From: Mycolicibacterium frederiksbergense
GTDB lineage: Bacteria > Actinomycetota > Actinomycetes > Mycobacteriales > Mycobacteriaceae
NCBI RefSeq assembly: GCF_012223425.1
Contig: NZ_CP038799.1
Span: forward strand, 2,976,001-3,040,000
DNA: 64,000 bases
Reading direction: 5' to 3'
Shown here: one piece after another, positions 8,921 through 17,231 of the stretch
Position numbering within the stretch: position 1 is the stretch's first letter
Layout: every line of letters begins with the position of its first letter
Made by a program: the position numbers and the translations under genes
Notes under the pieces: generated by a model
Seen by the model: only the letters and a program-made list of their open reading frames with translations
What the model was told of the DNA's origin: nothing
Database searches by the model: none

Positions 8921-9996
8921 GCCTGCCCGACACGTGGCGGGCGGCCCGGGTGCCGGTGGCGGGCCTGCATCTGGACAGCGCGGCCTGCTCGCGGCAGAGC
9001 AATGCGGTGATCGACGCGGCAGCCACCCACGCCCGGCACGAGGCCGAGGTCGGTGGCTACGTCGCGGGCGAGGCCGCGGTGCCGGCGCTGGACGCCGGAC
9101 GGGCCGCGGTGCGCGCCCTGGCCGGGATGCCCGATGCCGAAGTCATCTTCACCACCGGCTCCAATCACGCGCTGGATCTGTTGTTGAGCAGTTGGACCGG
9201 GCCACGCACCGTGGCATGCCCGCCCGGAGAGTACGGCCCGAACCTGGTCATCATGGCGGCCAACGGGTTCGAGGTGCGCACCCTGCCCGTCGACGAGCTG
9301 GGCCGGCTCCGGGTCGACGAGGCCGCCGCGGTGTTGGAGGCCGATCCGCCGGCGCTGGTGCATCTGACCGTGCTCGGCAGCCACCGCGGGGTGGCGCAAC
9401 CGCTGGCCGAGTTGGTGCCGGTATGCCGGTCGCTCGGCCTGCCCCTGGTGGTCGACGCGGCCCAGGGGCTCGGGCACGTGGACTGCGCGGTGGGCGCCGA
9501 CGTCCTGTATTCGTCCTCGCGCAAGTGGGTGGCCGGGCCGCGTGGTGTCGGCGCGCTGGCGGTGCGGCCCGAGTTGTACGGCCGGTTGACGCCGCGATGG
9601 GCGCCGATGGAGTTGCACGAGGCCAATATCAGCTCGCGCCTTGGTTTTTCGCTGGCATTGGGGGAGCATCTGGCCGTCGGCCCGGAGCTGGTGCGGGCCC
9701 GGCTGGCCGAGGTCGGCCGGCTCACCCGGACGGTGCTCGCCGACATCCCCGGATGGGAGGTGGTCGAACCCGTGGACGAGCCGACCGCGATCACGACGCT
9801 GCGGCCCACCCAGGGCTCCGAACCGACACCGGTGCGCGCCACGCTGATCGCCGAACACTGCATCGTCACCACGGCGTGCGAGGTGGCGCGGGCTCCCGGC
9901 GAGATGGCCGGGCCGGTGCTGCGGGTGTCTCCGCATGTGGATGTCGAGGCCGCGGAACTGGAGCTTTTCGCCGAGGCGCTCGTCGCGGTCACCTGA
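8917..9996 (+). CDS. egtE: Ergothioneine PLP-dependent C-S lyase EgtE
   Basis: EgtE cleaves the hercynylcysteine sulfoxide to ergothioneine. The 359-residue protein has a class V aminotransferase-like fold with the PLP lysine at Lys203 (YSSSRKWVAGPRG), the DAAQGLGH aspartate that contacts the pyridine ring and the FTTGSNHALDLLL substrate loop. It is the last gene of the egt operon. Its 3' end overlaps the convergent xylB by 8 bases, so there is no room for a terminator between the two operons. Confidence 0.94.
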   Translation: MSLPDTWRAARVPVAGLHLDSAACSRQSNAVIDAAATHARHEAEVGGYVAGEAAVPALDAGRAAVRALAGMPDAEVIFTTGSNHALDLLLSSWTGPRTVACPPGEYGPNLVIMAANGFEVRTLPVDELGRLRVDEAAAVLEADPPALVHLTVLGSHRGVAQPLAELVPVCRSLGLPLVVDAAQGLGHVDCAVGADVLYSSSRKWVAGPRGVGALAVRPELYGRLTPRWAPMELHEANISSRLGFSLALGEHLAVGPELVRARLAEVGRLTRTVLADIPGWEVVEPVDEPTAITTLRPTQGSEPTPVRATLIAEHCIVTTACEVARAPGEMAGPVLRVSPHVDVEAAELELFAEALVAVT

Positions 9997-11383
9997 AGGT
10001 CAGTGGGTGCGCCGTCCGATAGCGCGCCAGCACCCCGGGTGCTGCCTCGGCCTCGTAGCGGGCGGATTCGCCGACCGACCACGCCGGTGGCAGCTCCGCA
10101 CCGGACAGCACCCATGCCGCCTGACGGGCCGCGCCGAGTGCCACGTATTCCGCCGGGGTCGGCACCTGCACCGCGGTGCCGAAGATGGCCGGCGCGATGC
10201 GCCGCACGGCCTCCGACCGCGCGCCACCACCGACCAGGATGATGCGCTCGACATCGATGCCCTGTGCGGTGATCGTGTCGATGCAGTAGGCCATCGAGCT
10301 GAGCAGCCCCTCCACCGCGGCACGGGCGATGTTCGCGGAGCTCAGGTTTCGGGTCGTCATTCCGTGCAGTGCACCGGCTGCCTCGGGCAGGTTCGGCGAC
10401 CGTTCCCCGTCGAAGTACGGAACCAGTACCAGGCCTTCGGCCCCCGCCGGGGCCGACAAAGCGAGCCGGTCGAACTCCTCGAAATCCACACCCAGCATCG
10501 TCGCGACCGCGGCCAGCACCGGCGCGCCGTTGAGGGTGCACACCAGCGGAAGATGACGTCCGGTCGCATCGGCAAAACCCGCCACGATGCCCTCCGGGTC
10601 GTGCGGGGCCGCCGATCCGACCGCGCTCACCACTCCCGAGGTTCCCAGCGACACGACACAATCGCCGGCTCCGGCGCCCAGCCCCAGCGCGGCAGCGGCG
10701 TTGTCACCGGCCCCGGGTCCCAGCAGGATTCCCTGCAGCGTCTCGCCCGCCGGGTCGTGGGGTCCCAGGACCTGCGGAACCATCGGCCGCCGGCCTCGGA
10801 AGGCAAGCTCGAGCAGGTCGGTCTGATAGCTGTCGGTGTCGGCCGAGTAGTAGCCGGTGCCGCTCGCATCGCTACGGTCGGTACGCAGATCCGCGATATC
10901 GGAGCGGCCGCCCAGCCGCCAGGTCAGCCAGTCGTGGGGAAGGCAGACCGCCGCGGTCGCGTCGGCGTGATGGGGTTCGTGATCGGCCAGCCAGCGCAGC
11001 TTGGTGGCGGTGATCGACGCGACCGGGACGACGCCGACGCGTGCGGCCCATCGTGCGGGACCGCCGAGTTCACCGACTAGTTGCTCGGCGGCCGTACCGG
11101 ATCGAGTATCGTTCCACAGCAGGGCATCTCGTATCACCGTGCCGGTCGAGTCCAGGCACACCATTCCGTGTTGTTGGCCGCCCACCGCCATCGCTGACAC
11201 GGCGTCGACTCCGCCCGCCATGGCCAGTGTGCGCTGCAGCGCACGCCACCACAGCTCCGGATCGACCTCGGTTCCTCCGGGGTGCGGCGATGACGCCGAA
11301 CGCACGATGCTGCCGGTCTCGGCGTCGCAGATCACGACCTTGCAGGACTGGGTGGACGAGTCGATGCCCGCCACGAGTGTCAC
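9989..11383 (-). CDS. xylB: Xylulokinase
   Basis: Phosphorylates D-xylulose to xylulose 5-phosphate for the pentose phosphate pathway. The 464-residue FGGY kinase shows the N-terminal ATPase motif GIDSSTQSCKVVICDAETG, the substrate region LPHDWLTWRLGGRSD and the C-terminal VSLGTSGVV and ILVGGGARSEAVRRIAP motifs. I chose GTG 11383 because it begins VTLVAGIDSSTQ and has GGGAGG nine bases upstream; this ribosome site lies inside the end of xylR, and the genes are 2 bases apart, so xylR-xylB form one transcript. Substrate assignment rests on xylA and xylR beside it. Confidence 0.92.
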   Translation of the reverse strand: MTLVAGIDSSTQSCKVVICDAETGSIVRSASSPHPGGTEVDPELWWRALQRTLAMAGGVDAVSAMAVGGQQHGMVCLDSTGTVIRDALLWNDTRSGTAAEQLVGELGGPARWAARVGVVPVASITATKLRWLADHEPHHADATAAVCLPHDWLTWRLGGRSDIADLRTDRSDASGTGYYSADTDSYQTDLLELAFRGRRPMVPQVLGPHDPAGETLQGILLGPGAGDNAAAALGLGAGAGDCVVSLGTSGVVSAVGSAAPHDPEGIVAGFADATGRHLPLVCTLNGAPVLAAVATMLGVDFEEFDRLALSAPAGAEGLVLVPYFDGERSPNLPEAAGALHGMTTRNLSSANIARAAVEGLLSSMAYCIDTITAQGIDVERIILVGGGARSEAVRRIAPAIFGTAVQVPTPAEYVALGAARQAAWVLSGAELPPAWSVGESARYEAEAAPGVLARYRTAHPLTFR

Positions 11384-11385
11384 GT

Positions 11386-12567
11386 TCAGAACCTCCCGGG
11401 ATCGGTGAGCACGGGTGCGAATGCCAACTCGGCCGCGCCGATCACCAACGTATCGGCGCCCAGGGTTGCGGGTACCACGCGGACCAGCTCGCGTGGGGCC
11501 CGCATGCTGCGGCGCGCCAATTCGGAACGCAGGACCGCCGCCGCGCAGGCGGGGAAGACCCGCAGGAATCCGCCGAGCACGATCAACCGGGGATTCAACA
11601 TGTTGACGGCATTGCCGAGGGTGATGGCCAGGGCGCGGGCTTGCCGATCCAGCACATCGGTCTCCGCGGAGCTGGGGCTGGGCACTGTGTCGGCGGGCAC
11701 GCCGTCGAGCTCGGCGAGCAGGCGGGCCAACGGCGGCTGGGTCACCTCGGTCTCCAGGCAGCCGACACTGCCGCAATGGCATTTGTCGCGCCCGCCGACG
11801 TAGGTATGGCCAAGTTCGCCCGCGTAGCCTGCCACACCTTCGAGCAGCGCGCCGGCGACAATGACACCTGCCCCGATACCGCTGGGACCGCCGTTGACGT
11901 AGATCAGATGATCGGCATCGATGTGATTGCCGAACAGGTGCTCGGCGATCGCGCCGACGTTGGCGTCGTTGGCCGCGTAGACCGGTAATTCCGTTGCAGT
12001 GCTGATCATCTGGCCGATCTCGACATCGTGCCAGTCGAGATTGGGCGCCAGCTGCACCGCCGATTCACGACCGTGCACGAGCCCGGGCACCGCCACCCCG
12101 ACCGCGGTCAGTGCCTGACCGTCGTGGAGGCCGGCGCGAATCCGGCCGACCGCCTCGGTGGTGATGGCCACGGTGTCCGCCGGGGTCGGAACCCGCTCTG
12201 TCGGGTAGCGCACCATGTCGAGCACCGCGCCCCCCATCGCCACGACTCCGACGGTCACCGCATCGACCTCCGGGCTGACCGTCACCGCGAGCGCCCGATT
12301 GCCGGGGCGCACGATGGGGCTGGGCCGTCCCACCTGCGATACCGACGGCGCCGGTGTCTCCTCGACCAGGCGCCGTGCCACCAACTCCTCGACCAGATCC
12401 TTGGTGGTCGACCGGGAAAGGCCGGTGTGGCGGGTCAACTCGGCGCGGCTGAGCGCCCGGTGGCGGTGGACCAGGGTGAGCACGCTGGACAGATTCCGTC
12501 GCCGAACGTCGTCGGTGCTCGTTCCCACCCTGACGGCTCGATGGGCTTCCGATCCGGTCACCGACAC
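11386..12567 (-). CDS. xylR: ROK-family xylose repressor
   Basis: Transcription regulator of 393 residues. An N-terminal winged helix-turn-helix (LTLVHRHRALSRAELTRHTGLSRSTTKDLVEELVARRLV, about residues 29-67) precedes a ROK sugar-kinase-like domain with the zinc signature CHCGSVGCLE and the GYAGELGH loop. Proteins of this type bind operators and are released by a sugar, here presumably xylose. It is divergent from xylA across a 125-base gap holding a promoter and dyad. The start is GTG 12567, preceded by GAGGGG. The name xylR is inferred from the xyl neighbours. Confidence 0.88.
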   Translation of the reverse strand: MSVTGSEAHRAVRVGTSTDDVRRRNLSSVLTLVHRHRALSRAELTRHTGLSRSTTKDLVEELVARRLVEETPAPSVSQVGRPSPIVRPGNRALAVTVSPEVDAVTVGVVAMGGAVLDMVRYPTERVPTPADTVAITTEAVGRIRAGLHDGQALTAVGVAVPGLVHGRESAVQLAPNLDWHDVEIGQMISTATELPVYAANDANVGAIAEHLFGNHIDADHLIYVNGGPSGIGAGVIVAGALLEGVAGYAGELGHTYVGGRDKCHCGSVGCLETEVTQPPLARLLAELDGVPADTVPSPSSAETDVLDRQARALAITLGNAVNMLNPRLIVLGGFLRVFPACAAAVLRSELARRSMRAPRELVRVVPATLGADTLVIGAAELAFAPVLTDPGRF

Positions 12568-12588
12568 ATCAACCCCTCACTTTCAGCC

Positions 12589-12634
12589 TTGACAGTGTCA
12601 CAGGCCACATCTTATGTTCGCACAGAGAACAAAT
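12589..12634 (+). promoter_or_regulatory. xylA promoter with overlapping operator
   Basis: A -35 TTGACA at 12589-12594 and a -10 TATGTT at 12613-12618 are separated by 18 bases. Overlapping the -10 is the dyad TGTTC-N7-GAACA (12615-12631), within the longer pattern TATGT-N10-AACAAAT (12613-12634). The same long pattern recurs upstream of xylF. Occupancy would block RNA polymerase, as expected for the divergently encoded ROK repressor. It may serve xylR autoregulation too. Confidence 0.75.
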
Positions 12635-12692
12635 ATAGGTTTCATCGCACTGAACCGCACCGACAGGTGCCATGATCCCCGAGGAGGACCCC

Positions 12693-13916
12693 ATGACCGT
12701 CCTGGAGGCCGGCGTCCCGACATCGGAGGGTTTGATTCCGAGCCCGTCCGACAAGTTCTCGTTCGGACTCTGGACCGTCGGCTGGCCGGGTGCCGACCCG
12801 TTCGGTGTCGCCACCCGACCCGCGCTCGACGTCGTCGAGGCCGTCGAGCGTTTGGCCGCGCTGGGGGCGTACGGACTGACCCTGCACGACGACGACCTGT
12901 TCGCGTTCGGCAGCTCCGATGCCGAGCGACGGCGGATGATCGACACGTTGACCTCCGCGCTGAGTGCCTGCGGACTGGTCGTGCCGATGGTCACCACCAA
13001 CCTGTTCACCCAGCCGGTGTTCAAGGACGGCGGGTTCACCAGCAACGACCGCGGGGTGCGCCGCTTCGCCTTGCGCAAGGTGCTGCGCAATATCGATCTG
13101 GCAGGCGAGCTCGGTGCCGAGACCTTCGTGATGTGGGGCGGCCGGGAAGGCAGCGAGTACGACTCGGCCAAGGACGCCCAGGCCGCTTTGGAACGCTACC
13201 GCGAGGCGCTGGACATGTTGTGCCAGTACGTGATCGACCAGGGCAGCGGGCTCCGGTTCGCCATCGAGCCCAAGCCCAACGAGCCACGCGGTGACATCTT
13301 GCTGCCCACAGTGGGGCACGCACTGGCGTTCATCGAGACCCTCGCCCATCCGGAGATGGTCGGCGTCAACCCCGAGACCGGGCACGAGCAGATGGCCGGG
13401 CTGAACTTCGTGCACGGTATCTCCCAAGCCCTTTACAGCGGCAAGCTGTTTCACATCGACCTGAACGGTCAGCGCGGTATCAAGTTCGACCAGGACCTGG
13501 TGTTCGGCCACGGTGATCTCGTCAACGCGTTCGCGTTGGTCGATCTTCTCGAGCACGGCGGCCCCGGTGGCGGCCCGGCCTATGACGGACCGCGGCATTT
13601 CGACTACAAACCCAGCCGGACCGAGGACGCCGACGGTGTGTGGGCGTCTGCGGCGGCCAATATGCGGATGTACCTGCTGCTGCGCCAGCGCGCCGCGGCG
13701 TTCCGCGCCGACCCTGCGGTCCAGGCGGCGATGGCGGCGGCCAAAGTGACCGAGCTACGCGAACCCACGCTGGGCGCCGGCGAGACCTATGCCGATCTGC
13801 TGGCAGACCAGACCGCCTATGAACAGTTCGACACCGGTGCCTATTTCGGTGGAAAGGGTTGCGGTTTCGTCGCTCTCAACCAGCTGGCGATCGAGCATCT
13901 GATGGGTGCCCGGTGA
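12693..13916 (+). CDS. xylA: Xylose isomerase
   Basis: Converts D-xylose to D-xylulose. The 407-residue TIM-barrel protein carries the family motifs: YGLTLHDDDL with the ring-opening histidine, FVMWGGREGSEYD, the metal ligands in IEPKPNEPRGD, GVNPETGHEQMAG, and HFDYKPSRTED. I chose ATG 12693 because GAGGAGG lies five bases upstream; ATG 12672 would place that ribosome site inside the gene. The length is slightly above the usual 385-395. It is the first gene of the plus-strand xyl cluster. Confidence 0.95.
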   Translation: MTVLEAGVPTSEGLIPSPSDKFSFGLWTVGWPGADPFGVATRPALDVVEAVERLAALGAYGLTLHDDDLFAFGSSDAERRRMIDTLTSALSACGLVVPMVTTNLFTQPVFKDGGFTSNDRGVRRFALRKVLRNIDLAGELGAETFVMWGGREGSEYDSAKDAQAALERYREALDMLCQYVIDQGSGLRFAIEPKPNEPRGDILLPTVGHALAFIETLAHPEMVGVNPETGHEQMAGLNFVHGISQALYSGKLFHIDLNGQRGIKFDQDLVFGHGDLVNAFALVDLLEHGGPGGGPAYDGPRHFDYKPSRTEDADGVWASAAANMRMYLLLRQRAAAFRADPAVQAAMAAAKVTELREPTLGAGETYADLLADQTAYEQFDTGAYFGGKGCGFVALNQLAIEHLMGAR

Positions 13917-13954
13917 GGCCTGCACGCGCCCGAATCCTGCAATACCGCCCCGAA

Positions 13955-13970
13955 GGTGATCTGGATCACC
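13955..13970 (+). promoter_or_regulatory. CRP-like palindrome upstream of xylF
   Basis: A perfect inverted repeat GGTGATC-TG-GATCACC. Its core GTGA-N6-TCAC matches the half-sites of cAMP receptor protein targets, and mycobacteria have CRP homologues. It ends three bases before the second xyl operator. If the -10 is the adjacent TATGTC at 13974, the site lies between -35 and -10, which would favour repression. Function is inferred. Confidence 0.5.
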
Positions 13971-13973
13971 GAA

Positions 13974-13995
13974 TATGTCATCGCCGACAACAAAT
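13974..13995 (+). promoter_or_regulatory. Second xyl operator candidate, before xylF
   Basis: The pattern TATGT-N10-AACAAAT repeats exactly the arrangement found at the xylA promoter (12613-12634), 25 bases ahead of the xylF start codon. The inner bases differ and the dyad is weaker here (11 of 17 positions shared with the xylA core). The TATGTC could serve as -10; no good -35 is visible. Confidence 0.6.
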
Positions 13996-14019
13996 CCACG
14001 TCCCATTGGAGGGATCCTC

Positions 14020-15090
14020 GTGAATCGAATCAGCACCCTGCTCGTCGCGACCGTCGTCGGAGCCGGCTTGACACTCACGGCCTGCGGATCGGACTCGGGC
14101 TCGGAGTCGACCAGCTCAGCGACGGGCAAGGTCGGGGTGATCCTGCCTGACACCAAGTCGTCGGTCCGCTGGGAGACCAAGGACCGCCCCGCGTTGGAGG
14201 CGGCATTCAAGGCGGCCGGTGTGGACTACACCATCCAGAACGCGGAAGGATCCGCCGACACGATGGCCACGATCGCCGACGGGATGATCGCCGATGGCGT
14301 CACCGTGCTGGCGATCGTGAACCTCGACTCCGACAGCGGCGCGTCGATTCAGCAGAAGGCCGCCACCCAGGGCGTCAAGACCATTGACTACGACCGCCTC
14401 ACGCTGGGCGGCTCCGCCGACATCTACGTGTCGTTCGACAACACCACTGTCGGTGAGCTCCAGGGGCAGGGGCTCGTCGACTGCCTCGGCGGCAGGCCGG
14501 CGAATGTGGTGTTCCTCAACGGTTCTCCGACCGACAACAACGCGACGTTGTTCAGCGCCGGGGCACACTCGGCGATCGACGGGACGCCCACCATCACCGT
14601 CGTCGGGGAGCAAGCAGTGCCGGACTGGGACACCGACGCGGCGGTGACCATCTTCGAGCAGCTCTACACCGCGGCCGACGGCCGCGTGGACGGGGTGTAC
14701 GCGGCCAACGACGGTCTGGCCGGGTCGGTGATCTCGATCCTGGAGAAGAACCGCCGTGCCGGCCAGGTTCCGGTCACCGGCCAGGATGCGACCGTCGAGG
14801 GCCTGCAGAACATCCTCGCCGGAACACAATGCATGACCGTCTACAAATCGGCGACCGAAGAGGCGAACGCGCTTGCCGAAGTGGCGATCGCGCTCGCCAA
14901 CGGTGAGGAGCCGAAGGCCACCAGCACGTCGCGCGACGATACCGGCGAGCGCGACGTCCCGTCGGTGCTGTTGACGCCGAAGTCGATCACCAAGGACACC
15001 GTGGGCGTTGTCTTCGAGGACGGCGGCCAGTCCAGAGACGAGGTGTGCACGGGACAGTTCGCGCCCATGTGCACCGCCGCGGGGGCCTGA
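14020..15090 (+). CDS. xylF: Xylose ABC transporter substrate-binding lipoprotein
   Basis: Extracytoplasmic sugar-binding protein of 356 residues. The signal ends in the lipobox LTAC, so the mature protein is lipid-anchored at residue Cys22. The periplasmic-binding-protein fold of the ribose/xylose type is shown by VGVILPDTKSSVRWETKD, VLAIVNLDSDSGASIQQKA and VDGVYAANDGLAGSVI. I chose GTG 14020, preceded by GGAGGG with six bases spacing; an ATG at 13975 would add a hydrophilic stretch ahead of the signal and overlap the operator. xylG follows after 6 bases. Xylose specificity is inferred from xylA, xylB and xylR. Confidence 0.88.
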   Translation: MNRISTLLVATVVGAGLTLTACGSDSGSESTSSATGKVGVILPDTKSSVRWETKDRPALEAAFKAAGVDYTIQNAEGSADTMATIADGMIADGVTVLAIVNLDSDSGASIQQKAATQGVKTIDYDRLTLGGSADIYVSFDNTTVGELQGQGLVDCLGGRPANVVFLNGSPTDNNATLFSAGAHSAIDGTPTITVVGEQAVPDWDTDAAVTIFEQLYTAADGRVDGVYAANDGLAGSVISILEKNRRAGQVPVTGQDATVEGLQNILAGTQCMTVYKSATEEANALAEVAIALANGEEPKATSTSRDDTGERDVPSVLLTPKSITKDTVGVVFEDGGQSRDEVCTGQFAPMCTAAGA

Positions 15091-15096
15091 GCGCCG

Positions 15097-15891
15097 ATGA
15101 CCCCTCCAGTGCCATCGGTGGAACCGATCCTCGAATTGCAGGGTGTCAACAAGAGTTTCGGTGTAGTCCACGTGCTGCATGACGTCGACTTCTGCATCTA
15201 CCCCGGCCAGGTGACGGCCCTGGTCGGTGACAATGGCGCCGGAAAGTCCACTCTGGTCAAGGCCATCGCCGGAATCCACCCCATCGACACCGGCACCTAC
15301 CTTTTCGAGGGCCGGCCGGTCACAGTGCACAGTCCGAACGAGGTTGCGGCGCTCGGGGTGGAGGTCGTCTACCAGGACCTCGCGTTGTGCGACAACCTCG
15401 ATATCGTCGAGAACATGTTCCTCGGAAGGGAACTCACGAGCCGAGGATTGCTCGACGAGGCCCGGATGGAGACGATGGCCCGCGACGCCCTCACATCGCT
15501 GTCGGTACGGACCGTGAAATCCGTGCGGCAGACGGTGTCGAGCCTGTCCGGTGGTCAGCGCCAGACCGTGGCCATCGCCAAATCGGTGCTGTGGAACTCG
15601 AAGGTGGTGCTGCTCGACGAACCGACCGCAGCGCTCGGTGTCGCCCAGACGCGGCAGGTGATCGAGCTGGTGCGTCGACTCGCCGGTCAGGGTGTCGGGG
15701 TGGTGCTCATCTCGCACAATATGGTCGACGTCTTCGAGGTGGCCGACCGGATCTGCGCGCTGTACCTCGGTCGGGTGGCCGCCGATGTCAAGGCATCCGA
15801 GGTCACCCACGGCCAGATCGTCGAACTCATCACCGCCGGACGTTCCGGCGGTCTCGGACTGGCGCCGGCACAGGCCGCCGAGTCGATGTGA
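15097..15891 (+). CDS. xylG: Xylose ABC transporter ATP-binding protein
   Basis: ATPase subunit of the sugar importer. The 264 residues contain one nucleotide-binding domain only: Walker A GDNGAGKST, Q-loop VYQDLALCDNL, signature LSGGQRQTVAIA, Walker B VVLLDEPTAALG and switch histidine ISHN. Classic E. coli XylG and RbsA are two-domain proteins of about 500 residues, so this is the short actinobacterial form that would work as a homodimer. Its stop overlaps a possible GTG start of xylH. Confidence 0.88.
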   Translation: MTPPVPSVEPILELQGVNKSFGVVHVLHDVDFCIYPGQVTALVGDNGAGKSTLVKAIAGIHPIDTGTYLFEGRPVTVHSPNEVAALGVEVVYQDLALCDNLDIVENMFLGRELTSRGLLDEARMETMARDALTSLSVRTVKSVRQTVSSLSGGQRQTVAIAKSVLWNSKVVLLDEPTAALGVAQTRQVIELVRRLAGQGVGVVLISHNMVDVFEVADRICALYLGRVAADVKASEVTHGQIVELITAGRSGGLGLAPAQAAESM

Positions 15892-15935
15892 GCTCCGACG
15901 TGCACGACCGAGATGGAAACTTGAGGGAAACCCCG

Positions 15936-17222
15936 ATGGGCACCGAAACAAGCACCGCCACTTCTCGATCCGATGGCGCACTCGCCGATGCCGACTTCGT
16001 CGGTGACATCAGTTCCGATCAGACGTTCGGCGAGGCGGTGCGCGGCTACCTGCAGCGCGTGCGCGGCGGCGACATGGGTTCACTGCCCGCCATCCTCGGA
16101 CTGGTCGTGCTGTTCGTGGTGTTCGGATTGGCGAACGACCGCTTCCTGTCGGCACTGAACCTTGCCAACCTGGTCACCCAGGCCGGATCCATCTGTGTGC
16201 TGGCGATGGGGCTGGTGTTCGTCCTGCTGCTCGGTGACATCGACCTGTCGGCGGGAGTCGCCGGCGGAGTGGCGGCCTGCGCGATGGGGTTGACCATCGT
16301 CAGCCTGAGCTGGCCGTGGTGGGCGGCCATCCTGACCGGAATCGCCTGCGGCGCATTGATCGGTCTCGCCATCGGCGTGCTGCGCGCCAAACTCGGGATT
16401 CCATCATTCGTGGTCACGTTGGCATTCTTCCTCGGACTGCAGGGCGTGACGCTGAAACTGATCGGTGAGGGTGGATCCGTCCGGGTCGACGACCCGGTGA
16501 TCCGCGGCCTGACCATCAGCAACCTGCCCGTTCCCGCCGGCTGGGCGATCGCGCTGGTGGTGGTCGTCGGTTTCACCGGTCTCGAGGTCTACCAGTACCG
16601 GCGCAAGAAGTCCCTGCAGCTGTCGCACGCCCCGCTGGGCGTGGTGATCGCGCGGGTGGCCGCGGTGGCCGCCGTCATTCTCGGTGTCACGTTCGTGCTC
16701 AGCGTCAACCGCAGCGTCAACCCGAACGTGGATATCAGCGGCATTCCGTACGTACTGCCGTTGATCCTGGTACTCCTCATCGCCATGACGCTGGTGCTCA
16801 GGCGCACGACGTACGGCAGGCACATCTATGCCGTGGGCGGCAACGCCGAGGCCGCGCGCCGCGCAGGGATCCCCGTGGACCGCATCCGGATTTCGGTGTT
16901 CGTCGTCTGCTCGTCACTGGCCGCGCTGAGCGGAATCATCGCGGCGTCCTACGCGGGAAAAGTGTCGGCGTCCTCCGGCGCGGGCAACGTGCTGCTGTAC
17001 GCGGTCGGCGCGGCGGTGATCGGCGGCACCAGCCTCTTCGGCGGCAAGGGCCGGGCCATCGACGCCGTGATCGGTGGCGTGGTGGTCGCCACGATCGCGA
17101 ACGGACTGGGCCTGCTGAATCAGTCGTCCTATATCAACTTCCTGGTCACAGGTGGGGTGCTGCTGCTGGCGGCCAGCGTGGACGCGATCTCGCGGCGGCG
17201 GCGCTCGTCGACCGGGCTCTAA
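15936..17222 (+). CDS. xylH: Xylose ABC transporter permease
   Basis: Membrane channel of the importer, 428 residues, of the BPD_transp_2 family (RbsC/XylH type). About 50 soluble residues precede roughly ten membrane helices; typical motifs are NLVTQAGSICVLAMGLVFVLL, DIDLSAGVAGG and YAVGGNAEAARRAGIPVDR near the cytoplasmic coupling loop. ATG 15936 has GAGGG eight bases upstream. GTG 15888, overlapping the xylG stop, would add 16 residues and would fit translational coupling equally well. Confidence 0.88.
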   Translation: MGTETSTATSRSDGALADADFVGDISSDQTFGEAVRGYLQRVRGGDMGSLPAILGLVVLFVVFGLANDRFLSALNLANLVTQAGSICVLAMGLVFVLLLGDIDLSAGVAGGVAACAMGLTIVSLSWPWWAAILTGIACGALIGLAIGVLRAKLGIPSFVVTLAFFLGLQGVTLKLIGEGGSVRVDDPVIRGLTISNLPVPAGWAIALVVVVGFTGLEVYQYRRKKSLQLSHAPLGVVIARVAAVAAVILGVTFVLSVNRSVNPNVDISGIPYVLPLILVLLIAMTLVLRRTTYGRHIYAVGGNAEAARRAGIPVDRIRISVFVVCSSLAALSGIIAASYAGKVSASSGAGNVLLYAVGAAVIGGTSLFGGKGRAIDAVIGGVVVATIANGLGLLNQSSYINFLVTGGVLLLAASVDAISRRRRSSTGL

Positions 17223-17231
17223 TGTGAGCGG

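Noticed and set aside
14116..15981. 621-codon minus-strand frame across xylF and xylG
   Set aside because: Antisense to two well-recognised genes and crosses their boundary; composition is that of a reverse-strand shadow.
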